64,000 bases of DNA from Roseburia sp. AM59-24XD (lineage in GTDB: Bacteria; Bacillota; Clostridia; Lachnospirales; Lachnospiraceae): the NCBI RefSeq assembly GCF_003478445.1, contig NZ_QUET01000006.1, positions 68,270-132,269 of the forward strand, read 5' to 3'. The notes under the pieces are model-generated. The model did not search any database. It was not told the DNA's origin and saw only the letters and a list, made by a program, of their open reading frames with translations. Position 1 is the first letter of the stretch, and the number at the start of each line of letters is the position of its first letter. A program made the translations under genes and the position numbers. Positions 46,457 to 56,169 of this stretch are shown in pieces.

Positions 46457-46726
46457 TTATATCCAGTTATAATCTCCACCGGTGACCGCCAGACTCAGGA
46501 GCTGATCATACTTCTCGATTTCTTCCTCTCCCTCAAGCATCTTCACCAGCTTTGCATCCTCACTGATCTGTGGCATTTCTTCGTCCGGTCCGATCTCCAT
46601 ATCCGGCTCTTCTCCACAATACGGGCACACAAGAACCGGTCCGATCTTAATGTCAAGAAAACGATTTCCACAGCTTTTACATTCATAATAACCACAGCGT
46701 GTGGTTCCATCCGGCACATAAAACAT
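46457..46726 (-). CDS. Small zinc-ribbon protein
   Basis: An 89-residue protein with a zinc ribbon: 'CGYYECKSCGNRFLDIK' then 'VCPYCGEEPDMEIG', giving two C-x-x-C pairs about 20 residues apart. The C-terminal half is acidic and helical. It lies three bases after the histidine phosphatase gene, so the two are probably cotranscribed. Function unknown. Confidence 0.75.
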   Translation of the reverse strand: MFYVPDGTTRCGYYECKSCGNRFLDIKIGPVLVCPYCGEEPDMEIGPDEEMPQISEDAKLVKMLEGEEEIEKYDQLLSLAVTGGDYNWI

Positions 46727-46729
46727 ATC

Positions 46730-47505
46730 TCATCTTCCTTTCTCTGTCGCATGCAGCGTTTTATCGCTGCCGATCACTACCCTTGCTCCCTCGTCAAGCT
46801 TCCGCTGATACATCATGGCGTCCTCCATCTCAAGAACCCGTTCCATCCCCTGCTCATCCTTAAGATAGACCTTCACCATCGGAACATAGCCCTCCGGTCG
46901 TCCCTCACAGCCAAAATCAGCCTCCTCGATCCGGGTGATCGTATATATTGTCTGTTCTTCTTCCGTACAAAGATCAAATTCCAGCAGGGAACAGTTGTCG
47001 ATTCCGAATGCCGCAAATTCCTCATTGGTCATTTCCCGAAAATAGGACTGCACAATTCTTGCAATACCGTTATGCGCCACCAGAAGATAAGTCCTGCCCG
47101 ACGGATCGTGCTTAATCTCATCCAGCAGATTGTAGATCCTCTGTGCCATCTGAAGCATTGACTCCCCACTACCAAAATGATTGATAAAACATGCCTTTGC
47201 CCGGCGAAATTCCTCGCCATTTCGGGCAGTCCCCTCATATATTCCGAAATTCTGCTCCTTCAAACGCGGCTCCTCGCGCATCGGGATTCCTGTTTCCTCG
47301 CTGATATGGCGGGCGGTTTCTGCTGCACGCATCAGCGGCGAATAAAGAATCTCATCAATTGCATAGCCGCCCTCTCGGATCATTTTGCCGGCAGCCACCG
47401 CCTGTTCATGTCCCAGCGGCGTCAGCGCAATATCCGTGGCACCGCAGATCTTATTTTCCACATTCCAGAGGTCTGTCCATGTCTCGTAAAATATAATTTC
47501 TTCAT
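46730..47505 (-). CDS. Histidine phosphatase family protein (one-base frameshift)
   Basis: Phosphoglycerate-mutase-like phosphatase. The real start is ATG at 47505: 'MKKLYFTRHGQT' carries the phospho-accepting His in RHG. One base is then missing at 47470-47471; restoring it reads 'RHGQTLWNVENKICGATDIA' and joins the long frame. The rest has 'YSPLMRAAETARHISEETGI' and the second His in 'YLLVAHNGIARIV'. Restored length is 258 residues. The substrate is not evident. Confidence 0.9.
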
Positions 47506-47526
47506 GTTATTCTCCGTTTCTCTCTG

Positions 47527-48405
47527 TCATCCTTTTATGTCCTCAAGCATGTCAAAAAACTCCTGCATCGTCGGTGAAACAAATTTATTTTCATGATAGA
47601 TCAACGAATAATGACGCTTCAGATCCAGATCGCGGATCGTGAACGAAGCGATCTGATGCATGCGGAGTTGCTTCTCCAGCATTCGTTTCGGCAGGATCGA
47701 AATCCCAAGCCCGATCGAAACCGCATTGATCAGTGCCGCGGTACTGGTGCTCTCCCAGGTCGGCTTGATCTGAAAGTTCTTCAGCGCAAAGCTGGAATCC
47801 GCAAGCTGACGCGTACCACTGTTTGGCTCACGCATCAGGAAATGTTCTTTCTTAAGACTGTCAAGCTCGATATCCTCGGCACCGGCAAGCGGATGAAAAC
47901 GACTGCAGACCGGCACAAGCTCATCATCCAGAAACACAGAGGAGTTAAGCTTCTCCGAATGCACTGAACCCTCGATCAGCGCAAAGTCCAGATGATTCTC
48001 CAATATATTCTGCTCGATCACATCCGAGCTGTCGACCTTAACGTAAAGCTCCAGCTCCGGATACTTCTTGGAAAAGCGGTTGATCAACTGCGGCAGAATG
48101 CAGGAACCGATACTGATACTGGAACCGATCCGAAGTCTTCCTGAGGTGTCCCAGTTTTTCATTTCAGCATCCATCTCATCATACAGGGACAAAAGCCTTG
48201 CCGCACTCGGATAAAGCCTTGTTCCCGCAGACGTCACACGGATTCCACGCCCGCTTCGCTCAAAAAGCTTTGTGTGATAATATTCCTCCATCTCGCGGAT
48301 CGCAAGGCTTGTCGCCGGCTGCGTCATATGAAGCTTCTCCGCCGCCCGCGTAATGCTCTCCTCCTGATAAACTGTCACAAATATCCTGATATGCTTTAGT
48401 GTCAT
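47527..48405 (-). CDS. LysR family transcriptional regulator
   Basis: A 292-residue LysR protein: N-terminal helix-turn-helix 'SITRAAEKLHMTQPATSLAI', then the two-lobed co-inducer domain ('LRIGSSISIGSCILPQLINR', 'LDFALIEGSVHSEKL', 'NAVSIGLGISILPKRM'). The inducer cannot be told; CysB/CbbR-type relatives respond to small metabolites. It precedes the phosphatase gene by 21 bases on the same strand and may be cotranscribed with it. Confidence 0.93.
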   Translation of the reverse strand: MTLKHIRIFVTVYQEESITRAAEKLHMTQPATSLAIREMEEYYHTKLFERSGRGIRVTSAGTRLYPSAARLLSLYDEMDAEMKNWDTSGRLRIGSSISIGSCILPQLINRFSKKYPELELYVKVDSSDVIEQNILENHLDFALIEGSVHSEKLNSSVFLDDELVPVCSRFHPLAGAEDIELDSLKKEHFLMREPNSGTRQLADSSFALKNFQIKPTWESTSTAALINAVSIGLGISILPKRMLEKQLRMHQIASFTIRDLDLKRHYSLIYHENKFVSPTMQEFFDMLEDIKG

Positions 48406-48444
48406 GTTAAATCAACATTCCTTTCTCCGGCCGGCAGATTTTCT

Positions 48445-48657
48445 TTACTGCAGCTCGATCTTACATTCATACTTATTGCAGAAGGCAGTCGAATTTATTT
48501 CATAATTCTTTTTCAGGCACATTTTCTTACAGTGATCGTCAAATTTCCAGGTATTAGACCGTGGATTCTTCGGCTCGATCGCACTGTTCGTCGGATCGTA
48601 CCAGTATTTGCAAAATGCACATCGTTTTGCCGTTTTCAGATTAATAACCATACTCAT
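48445..48657 (-). CDS. Small Cys-rich protein of unknown function
   Basis: A 70-residue protein with seven cysteines ('RCAFCKYWYDP', 'DDHCKKMCLKKNYE', 'FCNKYECKIEL'), suggesting a metal or Fe-S site. GGGGAG stands eight bases before ATG at 48657. It is 14 bases after the FAD oxidoreductase gene on the same strand, so it may act with it. Family not recognised. Confidence 0.6.
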   Translation of the reverse strand: MSMVINLKTAKRCAFCKYWYDPTNSAIEPKNPRSNTWKFDDHCKKMCLKKNYEINSTAFCNKYECKIELQ

Positions 48658-48671
48658 GATCATTTCTCCCC

Positions 48672-50063
48672 TTACGCTATGTTGTCTGCTGATTTCTCAC
48701 CGATAATGTGTCTTGCCACATACACACCGCTTGCCGATGCATGTGACAGAGAATGTGTCACGCCGCTGCCGTCACCGATCACATAAAGTCCCCTATGACA
48801 GCTCTCAAGGTTTTGATCCAGCTCTACCTCCATGTTGTAGAACTTGACCTCCACACCATATAACAGCGTGTCGTCATTGGCGGTACCCGGAGCAACCTTA
48901 TCCAATGCATAGATCATCTCGATGATTCCATCCATGATACGCTTCGGCAGGACAAGACTTAAATCGCCCGGTGTTGCGGAAAGTGTCGGTGTTACCAGAT
49001 TCTCATTGATACGCTTCTCGGTACTTCTCCTTCCACGGACCAGATCACCAAAGCGCTGCACGATCACACCGCCGCCCAGCATATTGGAAAGTCTCGCGAT
49101 ACTCTCGCCGTAGCCGTTGCTGTCCTTAAACGGTTCTGAAAAATGCTTTGCCACCAGAAGCGCAAAGTTCGTATTGTCTGTTTTCATCTCGTTGCCTTCA
49201 TAGCTGTGACCATTGACCGTAATGATCCCGTTGGTATTTTCATTGACCACGATACCGTTTGGATTCATACAGAAGGTGCGCACACGATCCTCAAACTTCT
49301 CGGTACGGTAAACGATCTTGCTTTCATATAATTCATCTGTCAGATGTGAGAAAATAACAGCCGGAAGCTCCACACGCACACCGATATCCACACGATTCGA
49401 TTTCGTTGGAATGCCAAGCTCCCCGCAGACCCTTTCCATCCATTTGCTTCCGCTTCGCCCAACCGACACGATACATTTATTACAGTCGTAGCTTTCCTTG
49501 TTCTCGCAGACGATCCGATAGCCGCCGTCAATCTCCTGAATCGTCTCGACCGGTGTATCAAAATAGAAGTCCATATGATCCTTCATCTTCTTGTACAGGT
49601 TGCCAAGCACGATGTAGTTGATATCCGTTCCCAGATGGCGAACCGATGCATCCAGAAGATTCAGCTTGTTCTGCAGACAAAGCTTTTTGAACTTCGTTCC
49701 TGCGGTGGAATAAAGCTGCGTTCCCTCTCCGCCGTTCTCCATATTGATCTCGTCCACATACTGCATCAGCTCCACTGCCTGCTCCTTGCCAATGTACTCA
49801 TACAACGTGCCTCCAAAATCGTTGGTAATGTTATATTTTCCGTCCGAAAATGCCCCGGCTCCACCAAAGCCGCACATGATCGAGCAGTGCTTACAGCCTA
49901 CACAGCTCTTGATCTTTTTGCCGTCGATCGGACATTTTCTTTTTTCGAGAGAATATCCCTCCTCAAATACAGCCAACTTTAAATCCGGCTTCTTTTTCAT
50001 CAGCTCATATGCCGCAAAAATGCCTCCCGGACCAGCCCCAATTATTATCACATCATATCTCAT
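48672..50063 (-). CDS. FAD-dependent oxidoreductase with Cys-rich motif
   Basis: A 463-residue flavoprotein. 'DVIIIGAGPGGIFAAYEL' is the Rossmann FAD site and 'GLYVIGDGSGVTHSLSHA' the C-terminal FAD loop. A cysteine cluster 'KSCVGCKHCSIMCGFGGAGA' at about residues 52-71 may bind an Fe-S cluster. It belongs to the 'NAD(P)/FAD-dependent oxidoreductase/FAD-dependent dehydrogenase' group common in Clostridia; the substrate is unknown. Confidence 0.88.
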   Translation of the reverse strand: MRYDVIIIGAGPGGIFAAYELMKKKPDLKLAVFEEGYSLEKRKCPIDGKKIKSCVGCKHCSIMCGFGGAGAFSDGKYNITNDFGGTLYEYIGKEQAVELMQYVDEINMENGGEGTQLYSTAGTKFKKLCLQNKLNLLDASVRHLGTDINYIVLGNLYKKMKDHMDFYFDTPVETIQEIDGGYRIVCENKESYDCNKCIVSVGRSGSKWMERVCGELGIPTKSNRVDIGVRVELPAVIFSHLTDELYESKIVYRTEKFEDRVRTFCMNPNGIVVNENTNGIITVNGHSYEGNEMKTDNTNFALLVAKHFSEPFKDSNGYGESIARLSNMLGGGVIVQRFGDLVRGRRSTEKRINENLVTPTLSATPGDLSLVLPKRIMDGIIEMIYALDKVAPGTANDDTLLYGVEVKFYNMEVELDQNLESCHRGLYVIGDGSGVTHSLSHASASGVYVARHIIGEKSADNIA

Positions 50064-50141
50064 ACGCCAAGTTCCTTTCTCCTGATCATTCTCTATCAGT
50101 ATACAACATTTTCGTCATTATGAACACCATAAAAAGGTCAC

Positions 50142-50182
50142 AAAAAAAGAAGCGTACACCGACAGATCTGCCAATGCACACT
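50142..50182 (-). terminator. Terminator of thrH
   Basis: On the minus strand a long stem GTGTGCATTGGCAGA/TCTGTCGGTGTACGC with several G-U pairs, followed by TTTTTTT. Situated 27 bases past the thrH stop. Confidence 0.8.
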
Positions 50183-50208
50183 CCTTATCCTACAGCCTTT
50201 ATACTTCC

Positions 50209-50811
50209 TTATCCGAGTGCTTTCTTGATCGCAGCAAGCAGCTCATCATATGTCTCATATGCCGGGAGCTCCGGATGATCTGCCTTGATCTGATCGGTAC
50301 TCTTAAACAGGAAACCGGCCTTACTTGCCTCGATCATGCCAAGGTCATTGTGGCTGTCACCGCTGGCGATCGTATCATATCCGATGGACTGCAGTGCCTT
50401 TACGGTTGTGTACTTTGACTTCTCGCAGCGCATCTTAAAGCCGGTGATCTCTCCGTCCGGAGCAACCTCCAGAGAATTACAGAAAATTGTCGGCCAACCC
50501 AGCTTCTTCATCAGCGGACTTGCAAACTGTGTGAAGGTATCGCTGATAATAATCACCTGTGTGATGGAACGAAGCTCGTCCAAAAACTCCTTTGCGCCGG
50601 GGATCGGATCGATCTTTGCGATCGTCTCCTGAATCTCCTTGAGTCCAAGACCATGCTCCTTGAGAATGCCCAGACGCCATGTCATCAGCTTATCGTAATC
50701 CGGCTCATCTCTCGTTGTTCTTTTCAGTTCAGGAATCCCACTTGCCTCTGCAAATGCGATCCAGATCTCCGGTACTAATACTCCCTCTAAGTCCAAACAT
50801 ACAATATCCAT
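50209..50811 (-). CDS. thrH: Phosphoserine phosphatase/homoserine phosphotransferase, ThrH-like
   Basis: A 200-residue HAD superfamily enzyme. Motif I is 'CLDLEGVLVPE' (D-x-E instead of D-x-D, typical of ThrH), motif II 'IIISDTF', motif III K in 'RCEKSKYTT', and motif IV 'SGDSHNDLGM'. ThrH dephosphorylates phosphoserine and can transfer phosphate to homoserine. The frame extends to 50877, but ATG at 50811 has GAGG six bases before it. Confidence 0.9.
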   Translation of the reverse strand: MDIVCLDLEGVLVPEIWIAFAEASGIPELKRTTRDEPDYDKLMTWRLGILKEHGLGLKEIQETIAKIDPIPGAKEFLDELRSITQVIIISDTFTQFASPLMKKLGWPTIFCNSLEVAPDGEITGFKMRCEKSKYTTVKALQSIGYDTIASGDSHNDLGMIEASKAGFLFKSTDQIKADHPELPAYETYDELLAAIKKALG

Positions 50812-50947
50812 TTTCATCCTCATTTCTGCACACGTTGTTGTAATTGTCAGAGACCGTCTGTGTGCCGGACATATCATCTCTGTTTAATTATGGTAAAACC
50901 TTACAGCGCAACGCACAACAGATACGAAGCATCCGTATTTTGCAGTT

Positions 50948-50977
50948 ATTATAGCACAAACCTATTCCTCTATACAA
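50948..50977 (-). promoter_or_regulatory. Promoter of thrH
   Basis: TTGTAT (50972-50977), 18-base spacer, consensus TATAAT (50948-50953) on the minus strand. The leader to the start is about 130 bases and has no recognised riboswitch. Confidence 0.6.
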
Positions 50978-51075
50978 TGATGCTCTGGAGAAAAATTTAT
51001 TTTGCAATATGCACCGTTTGAAAGCTATGACCGGTTGCCGGCACAAATTTTTCCGGCACATCCTTTATCCGAGTC

Positions 51076-52677
51076 TCAGGTTGGAGGTATTGACACATGA
51101 ATCTCTGTTTCTGTCCTTCCGGTTTCATTTTCCGGTCTGCCCTTATGAATCTGCATCTGATCCATAAAAACCACCGCTTCCACCAGCGAATCCTCGTCCG
51201 CCTGCTCTGCCACCTGTGCCGCGATCCCATACCGGCGTGCTTCTTCTTCCGTGCGCTCTCCGATGCAGACCACCCGCATCCGGGCACGGACATCCGGAGT
51301 CATCTTCTCTACGGTTCCCCGCACAGTCGAAGCACTTGTAAATACAAACACCGCACGCTCATCCTCCGCAAGTGTCTCCATAGCAGTAAGATCAAATCCT
51401 GCATTCTCCGATTCACGATCCACCGCCTCCGTCCGGTAGATCGCGATATCGTCCACCGGATGAATGAAATCCTTCTGCAGCCTTGCAAGAAGATCCGGAG
51501 AACCTGCCTCCGCTCTGGCGATCAGTATCTTTTCCGCAGCTCCCGCCTGCTTTGCCAGCGCATCGCCTAACGCCGCGGCAGAATATTCTTCCTGTGGGAT
51601 CAGATCCGGATAGAGCCCGTGCTGCTCAAGCTGTCTTGCCGTCCCGGAGCCAATCACTGCGATCTTAATCGCTGATAATCTTCGTATATCAAAATGATAT
51701 TCCAGACACCGTTCAAAAAACACATCTATCCCGGACGGACTTGTAAAAACAAGCCAGCCATACTGTTCGATCTGCTCGAGTGCCGCCTGCAGTCTATCTG
51801 TCTCCGAAATCGGGCAGATCCGGATCGATGGCAGCTCAAGCACCTCTGCACCCAGAGCACGAAAACGTTTTGAGAGCCGTTCCATCCGTTGTCTCGGTCT
51901 GGTCAAAACCACCTTTGTCCCTGCTAACGGAAGCTTTTCGAGCCACGCAAACTCCTCCGCCAGCGCACAGACCTTTCCGATCACCAGGATTGCCGGTGTC
52001 GGGAGCTTCTCCTCCTGCATTCTCTGCGGCAGTTCAGACACGTTGGACACAAGACGTCTCTGTCCTGCCGTTGTCCCCTGTGACAGGAGAGCTGCCGGCA
52101 TCTGCGGATCCATTCCGGCGTCAATAAGTCCCCGGCAGATTTCCGGTGCTGCTGCCACCCCCATCAAAAAGACAAGCGTTCCATTCATCCGGCAAAGTGC
52201 CTCATAATCCAACCGAAGCGGCTGCCCCTGTCGTTTATGCCCGGTAATAATATGCAGAGAGGAGCAGTAATCCCTGTGCGTCACCGGAATGCCATTGTAT
52301 GCCGGAACCGCCAGTGCCGATGTAACTCCCGGCACCACCTCATAATCAATGCCACCGCGGATCAGCTCCTCAATCTCCTCGCCGCCTCTGCCAAACAAAA
52401 AAGGGTCACCTCCCTTTAAGCGGACTACGTTCTTCCCCTGCTTTGCAAGCCTGACAAGACACCGGCTGATCTCCTCCTGTGGCATGGCATGATGGGAAGA
52501 ACGCTTTCCCACATAGATCTTGTCCGCCTCCTCCGGAAGCTTCGCAAGGATCGCCTGTCCCACCAATGCATCATAAACGATCACATCTGCCTCCTGAAGC
52601 ACACGCACCGCCTTCTGTGTCAACAGCTCTGCATCTCCCGGACCGGCTCCCACCAGCCAAACCTTTCCCTGTTCCAT
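51076..52677 (-). CDS. Fused uroporphyrinogen-III methyltransferase and synthase (CobA-HemD)
   Basis: A 533-residue bifunctional enzyme. Residues about 1-245 are the SAM uroporphyrinogen-III C-methyltransferase ('VWLVGAGPGDAELLTQKAVR', 'VVRLKGGDPFLFGRGGEE', 'VVPGVTSALAVPAYNGIPVT'). Residues about 250-520 are HemD ('VVLTRPRQRMERLSKRFRAL', 'WLVFTSPSGIDVFF'). HemD closes hydroxymethylbilane to uroporphyrinogen III and CobA channels it to precorrin-2, towards sirohaem or B12. ATG at 52677 has GGAGG seven bases upstream. Last of hemA-hemC-cobA/hemD. Confidence 0.96.
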   Translation of the reverse strand: MEQGKVWLVGAGPGDAELLTQKAVRVLQEADVIVYDALVGQAILAKLPEEADKIYVGKRSSHHAMPQEEISRCLVRLAKQGKNVVRLKGGDPFLFGRGGEEIEELIRGGIDYEVVPGVTSALAVPAYNGIPVTHRDYCSSLHIITGHKRQGQPLRLDYEALCRMNGTLVFLMGVAAAPEICRGLIDAGMDPQMPAALLSQGTTAGQRRLVSNVSELPQRMQEEKLPTPAILVIGKVCALAEEFAWLEKLPLAGTKVVLTRPRQRMERLSKRFRALGAEVLELPSIRICPISETDRLQAALEQIEQYGWLVFTSPSGIDVFFERCLEYHFDIRRLSAIKIAVIGSGTARQLEQHGLYPDLIPQEEYSAAALGDALAKQAGAAEKILIARAEAGSPDLLARLQKDFIHPVDDIAIYRTEAVDRESENAGFDLTAMETLAEDERAVFVFTSASTVRGTVEKMTPDVRARMRVVCIGERTEEEARRYGIAAQVAEQADEDSLVEAVVFMDQMQIHKGRPENETGRTETEIHVSIPPT

Positions 52678-52729
52678 TCTGATTCCTCCTGCTTTTCTTC
52701 GGACAATTGCTTTATCTCCGACTCTCTCT

Positions 52730-53622
52730 TTACTTTCGGAAACGCTCCTTAAAGTTACGCATAAGCTCACAGGCAAGCTTTTCCCCCAGCTTTTCCGGCT
52801 CATCCACGCTTCCTGTCATCACACCGGTCACATATCCATCCTCCCCGGTTCCAGCGCTGTACATTCCACGCAGAGTAAGCTCTCCCTGCATGATCTGCGC
52901 AAAGGCTGCCACCGGCGAAGAGCACTCACCGCCAACACCACGGATAAAGCTCCGTTCACATTTTACGATGCATTCCGACTCTTCATTCACATAGCCGCGG
53001 AATACTGCACAATCCATGTCCGCCCGTCCCTGTAAGGCAAGAATCCCCTGTCCGGCGCACGGTATGATCTCCTCCGTTGTAAAATATCGTGAGATCCGCT
53101 CAGATAGCCCCAGTCTTTTCAGACCTGCTGCCGCAAGGATCAACGCACTGTACTCCCCACGATCCAGCTTTTGAAGCCTTGTCTGCACATTGCCGCGCAC
53201 ACTCTGAAACGTCATGTCCGGATACAGCTCCTTCGCCTGCAGCACACGTCTCCGGCTCGAACAGCCGATCGGCAGCTTAGGATCTAACGTATCCTTCCCA
53301 TTGGAAGGACAAGCACATCCCGTGGATCCTCCCGCTTTGAAAAGCCGATCAGTGGAAGCTTTGAATTTATCTCCACCGGCACATCCTTCAGGCTGTGAAC
53401 CGAGATATCACTTCTACCGTCGAGAAGTGCGGCGTCCAGCTCCTTGACAAACAAGCCCTTGCCACCCACCTGATCCAATGTCCGGTCCAGTATCTTATCC
53501 CCCGTCGTCTTCATCGTTACGATCGGCGCCTGCACTCCCTGACTCTCCAGATATTTCTGCACCAGCTCAGACTGAACCACTGCCAGCCTGCTCTCCCTGC
53601 TTCCGATCCGTATGGTTCTCAT
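52730..53622 (-). CDS. hemC: Porphobilinogen deaminase (one-base frameshift)
   Basis: HemC polymerises four porphobilinogens into hydroxymethylbilane. The first part has 'RIGSRESRLAVVQSELVQ', 'GGKGLFVKELDAALLDGRSD' and 'HSLKDVPVEI'; the second 'VRGNVQTRLQKLDRGEYSA' and the dipyrromethane-cofactor Cys region 'FIRGVGGECSSPVAAFA'. The break is at about 53295: one A is missing, and restoring it reads 'LPMGKDTLDPKLPIGCSSRR', total 297 residues. Between hemA and cobA/hemD in one operon. Confidence 0.95.
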
Positions 53623-53653
53623 CACTCTCATTCTCCTCTATCCATAAATGCTT

Positions 53654-54885
53654 CTATCGTTCCGTCTCTTCCTCGTAAAGCTCCCGCATCGCATCAACAC
53701 ACTCTCTGAAAGTGGACACATCCACAGAATCCCGCACCGCAAACATCAGCTTATTAACCACCTTTTGAACCGCTGTACTCACCATATCCTCCACGGCATC
53801 CTGCTGCTCCGGCACCGACTTTCGCAGCTTTTTGTCGATCCGCGCGATCACATCCTCCGATGCCTGTCCGCTGATCGTAAGAAGCATCGGCACCACATCC
53901 CTGGCATCATACCAGCTTTCAAACTCTGCTGCCTTTGCCTCCAGCAGCTGTCTTGCCTGTGCTAACGACTGCTTCGTCTCCTCCGGAAGCTCAACCCCGA
54001 AATCATCAATATCATAAAGAGTTACGCCGTCCATTCCGCCGACAGCCTCCTCAATATCTCTTGGCACCGCCAGATCTACGAAAACCGTATTCTCCTGCAG
54101 CGCACACGCATCCAGTTTATCCGCCGTGATTGTTGTGTTTGGACTTGCCGTTGCCGAAAAAACATAGCGGCATTCCGGAGCTTTTCATAACGCTTCGAAT
54201 AATCAATCCTTGCTGCCTCCACCGGCACATCCACAATCCCGCTGCGGTACCGCCGGATCGTCACGGTAACATCTGCACCACGGTCCAACAAAAGCTGTGC
54301 CGTCAGTTTTCCCATCGCACCATTTCCGATAACAAGACAACGTTCTCCTTTAAACGCGGCTCCCTTTTGCTCCAGACCGGATATCGCCGCAAGCGGAGCG
54401 GAACGATTGGACGAGGGCAGGTTAATGTTCGTTTTGATCTCCTTGCCTGCTGTGACTGCCATGCGAAACAACGTTTCTAAGATCTTATCTGTTCCAAAGA
54501 ATTTTCTCGAAAAATCTGCCGCATCCTTCATCTGTGTCAGAATCTGATCCTCGCCAAGGATCTGCGACTTTAAACCGCCCGCCAGCGCAAACAGATCCTT
54601 CACCGCATCCATTCCACGGCGCAGATGCAGATATGAACCATACTCTTCCACACTCTGCCCCTTCAGTTCACAGAAAAGAGACCTTTCCTCCCGCTCCCAT
54701 TCCCTTGTCCGCGACAGTACAAGCTCCGTCCGGTTACAGGTGGATAACAGAATGCAGCCTGAAATTCCTTCCTTCTTCCTGAGTGCCGTGATCGTCTTCT
54801 CCTGCTCCCTCTTGGTATAGCTGAATTTCCCGCGTATATCTAAACCGGCATCTGTATAATCAATGCCAACCATTGTAATGTCCAT
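53654..54885 (-). CDS. hemA: Glutamyl-tRNA reductase (one-base frameshift)
   Basis: HemA makes glutamate-1-semialdehyde from Glu-tRNA, the first tetrapyrrole step in the C5 pathway. The catalytic Cys lies in 'LLSTCNRTEL', the specificity loop 'GLKSQILGEDQILTQMKDA' follows, and 'CLVIGNGAMGKLTAQLL' is the NADPH site. The break is at about 54175, one G short; restoring it reads 'LRECRYVFSATASPN' and joins the C-terminal dimerisation helix region, 410 residues in all. ATG at 54885 follows AGGTGG closely. Confidence 0.95.
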
Positions 54886-54931
54886 GTTCCACCTCATTTG
54901 TATCATATTGATCTGTCTTAGAATCATAAGT

Positions 54932-54960
54932 AATATAGCATTTTTTGTTCTGCGGCGCAA
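54932..54960 (-). promoter_or_regulatory. Promoter of hemA-hemC-cobA/hemD
   Basis: TTGCGC (54955-54960) and TATATT (54932-54937) 17 bases apart on the minus strand. The leader is about 40 bases. No cobalamin riboswitch was recognised in 54961-55060. Confidence 0.5.
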
Positions 54961-55063
54961 TCATCCCCGGAGCACTGCCGATGCACATCCATACTCACCG
55001 TCACACCGCACTGTCCCAAAAATCTCCCACCAAAAGGGCAAAACCAGCATTTTCCTATACCAT

Positions 55064-55109
55064 AAAAAAGAAGAACCACAGAATAAACTAAATTATTCTG
55101 TGGTTCTTC
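55064..55109 (-). terminator. Terminator of an unassigned minus-strand transcript
   Basis: On the minus strand GAAGAACCACAGAATAA pairs perfectly with TTATTCTGTGGTTCTTC and is followed by TTTTTT. No recognised gene precedes it on this strand; the possible small gene at 55139-55293 is the only candidate. Confidence 0.8.
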
Positions 55110-55138
55110 CCGCTGCGGTTTGGAATCCTTCCTCACGG

Positions 55139-55293
55139 TCATATAAAAGGATTCTCTATGTCGTCTAAAACACTTCCTACTCCCTCAGAAAATATTTCGA
55201 CATTTTCATACCCAATTCGCTTTTTATTTCTATTGCCACCCTATTTGCCCTCATATTATCACGACTTTTTTCATTTTTCCAGCGTTTTGTCAT
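55139..55293 (-). CDS. Possible small gene, 51 residues if one base is restored
   Basis: On the minus strand, ATG at 55293 opens 38 codons ('MTKRWKNEKSRDNMRANRVA...'). If the A4 run at 55189-55192 lacks one base, as happens elsewhere in this window, the frame continues to 51 residues ending 'SEGVGSVLDDIENPFI', and stops 30 bases before the terminator at 55064-55109. No good ribosome site is seen before the ATG, so it could instead be a non-coding RNA. It is not similar to anything I recognise. Confidence 0.3.
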
Positions 55294-55326
55294 GAAATAT
55301 ACCATTTTGGTTATGAAAAAAACAAT

Positions 55327-55356
55327 TTGCCTTATCTGTCCACTAAGTGGTACAAT
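55327..55356 (+). promoter_or_regulatory. Promoter with spacer dyad before the LytTR regulator
   Basis: TTGCCT (55327-55332), 18-base spacer, TACAAT (55351-55356). The dyad GTCCACTAAGTGGTAC (55338-55353) lies in the spacer and covers the -10, a position suited to a repressor. The rest of 54961-55445 (AT-rich in its right half) holds only the features listed separately. Confidence 0.5.
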
Positions 55357-55445
55357 GCTTTACAAATAGAAATGACGTATTTCGACTCTTTTTTCGTCTA
55401 AAATATATCATATTACTAAAATTAGACACTTGAAAGGAACTGACA

Positions 55446-56131
55446 ATGAACCCTTCTGTTTTCATATTGGAAGACAATCCTGCTTTTGCAGAAGCACTAA
55501 TTAAAATGATTGAAAATTATCCGATCCGGATCGATTACACATACGCACCAATTTAAATATGGCACTCAAGAAAATTGACGAAGCTGTACATTACACGGCG
55601 TTTTTTATTGATATCGCACTGGATGATAACGTCGAAAATACCGATGGTTTATCCTTTGCGAAATTCCTATCGGAAAAGTCCGCTTATAAGGACACACCTG
55701 TCATCTTTACAACCAACTTTCCTGACTATGTTTATGAGGCATTAAATCATCTTCACTGCTATGCCTATCTTTTAAAACCTTTTCAACAGGAGGATGTATT
55801 CCACCAGCTGGATCAGATCCTGAGGACAAACGATTCCATCCGATTCAAAACGGCTGACGGAATTTATATGAAGCTTGACACCGATGAGATTTATTATATT
55901 CAGGCATTTGGGCGCAATATGCATTTTATGACAAAGCACGGTGAGATCACCTCAAGACAGTATACAATGAAATCTCTGAATGATATTCTGTCCGGCTCCT
56001 TTGAGCGGTGCCATAAATCTTTTCTTGTCAACAAGAAATATATCCAGTCGGTCAACCCAAGAACAAAAACACTGCATCTGCGTGGTCTTGATGACGATAT
56101 TCCTTACGGAAAGGATTTTCACATCAAATAA
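55446..56131 (+). CDS. LytTR family response regulator, AgrA-like (one-base frameshift)
   Basis: The start 'MNPSVFILEDNPAFAEALIK' (AAAGGA upstream) is the receiver domain. One base is missing at about 55547; restoring it reads 'DYTYATNLNMALKKIDEAVH' and gives 228 residues. The phosphoacceptor Asp is in 'FFIDIALDD' and the conserved Lys in 'YLLKPFQQE'. The C-terminal LytTR DNA-binding domain covers about residues 130-225 ('YYIQAFGRNMHFMTKHGEIT', 'CHKSFLVNKKYIQSVNP'). The partner kinase starts 38 bases downstream. Confidence 0.92.
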
Positions 56132-56169
56132 CTGAGACTACACGGAGCATCAGTAATGGAGGTATCACA

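Noticed and set aside
54886-55060. Cobalamin or haem-related riboswitch before hemA
   Set aside because: GC-rich and foldable, but no B12-box or other recognised riboswitch core could be found.
54924-55142. Minus-strand frame of 72 codons upstream of hemA
   Set aside because: It runs through a perfect terminator hairpin with T-run and over the hemA promoter, and resembles no protein.
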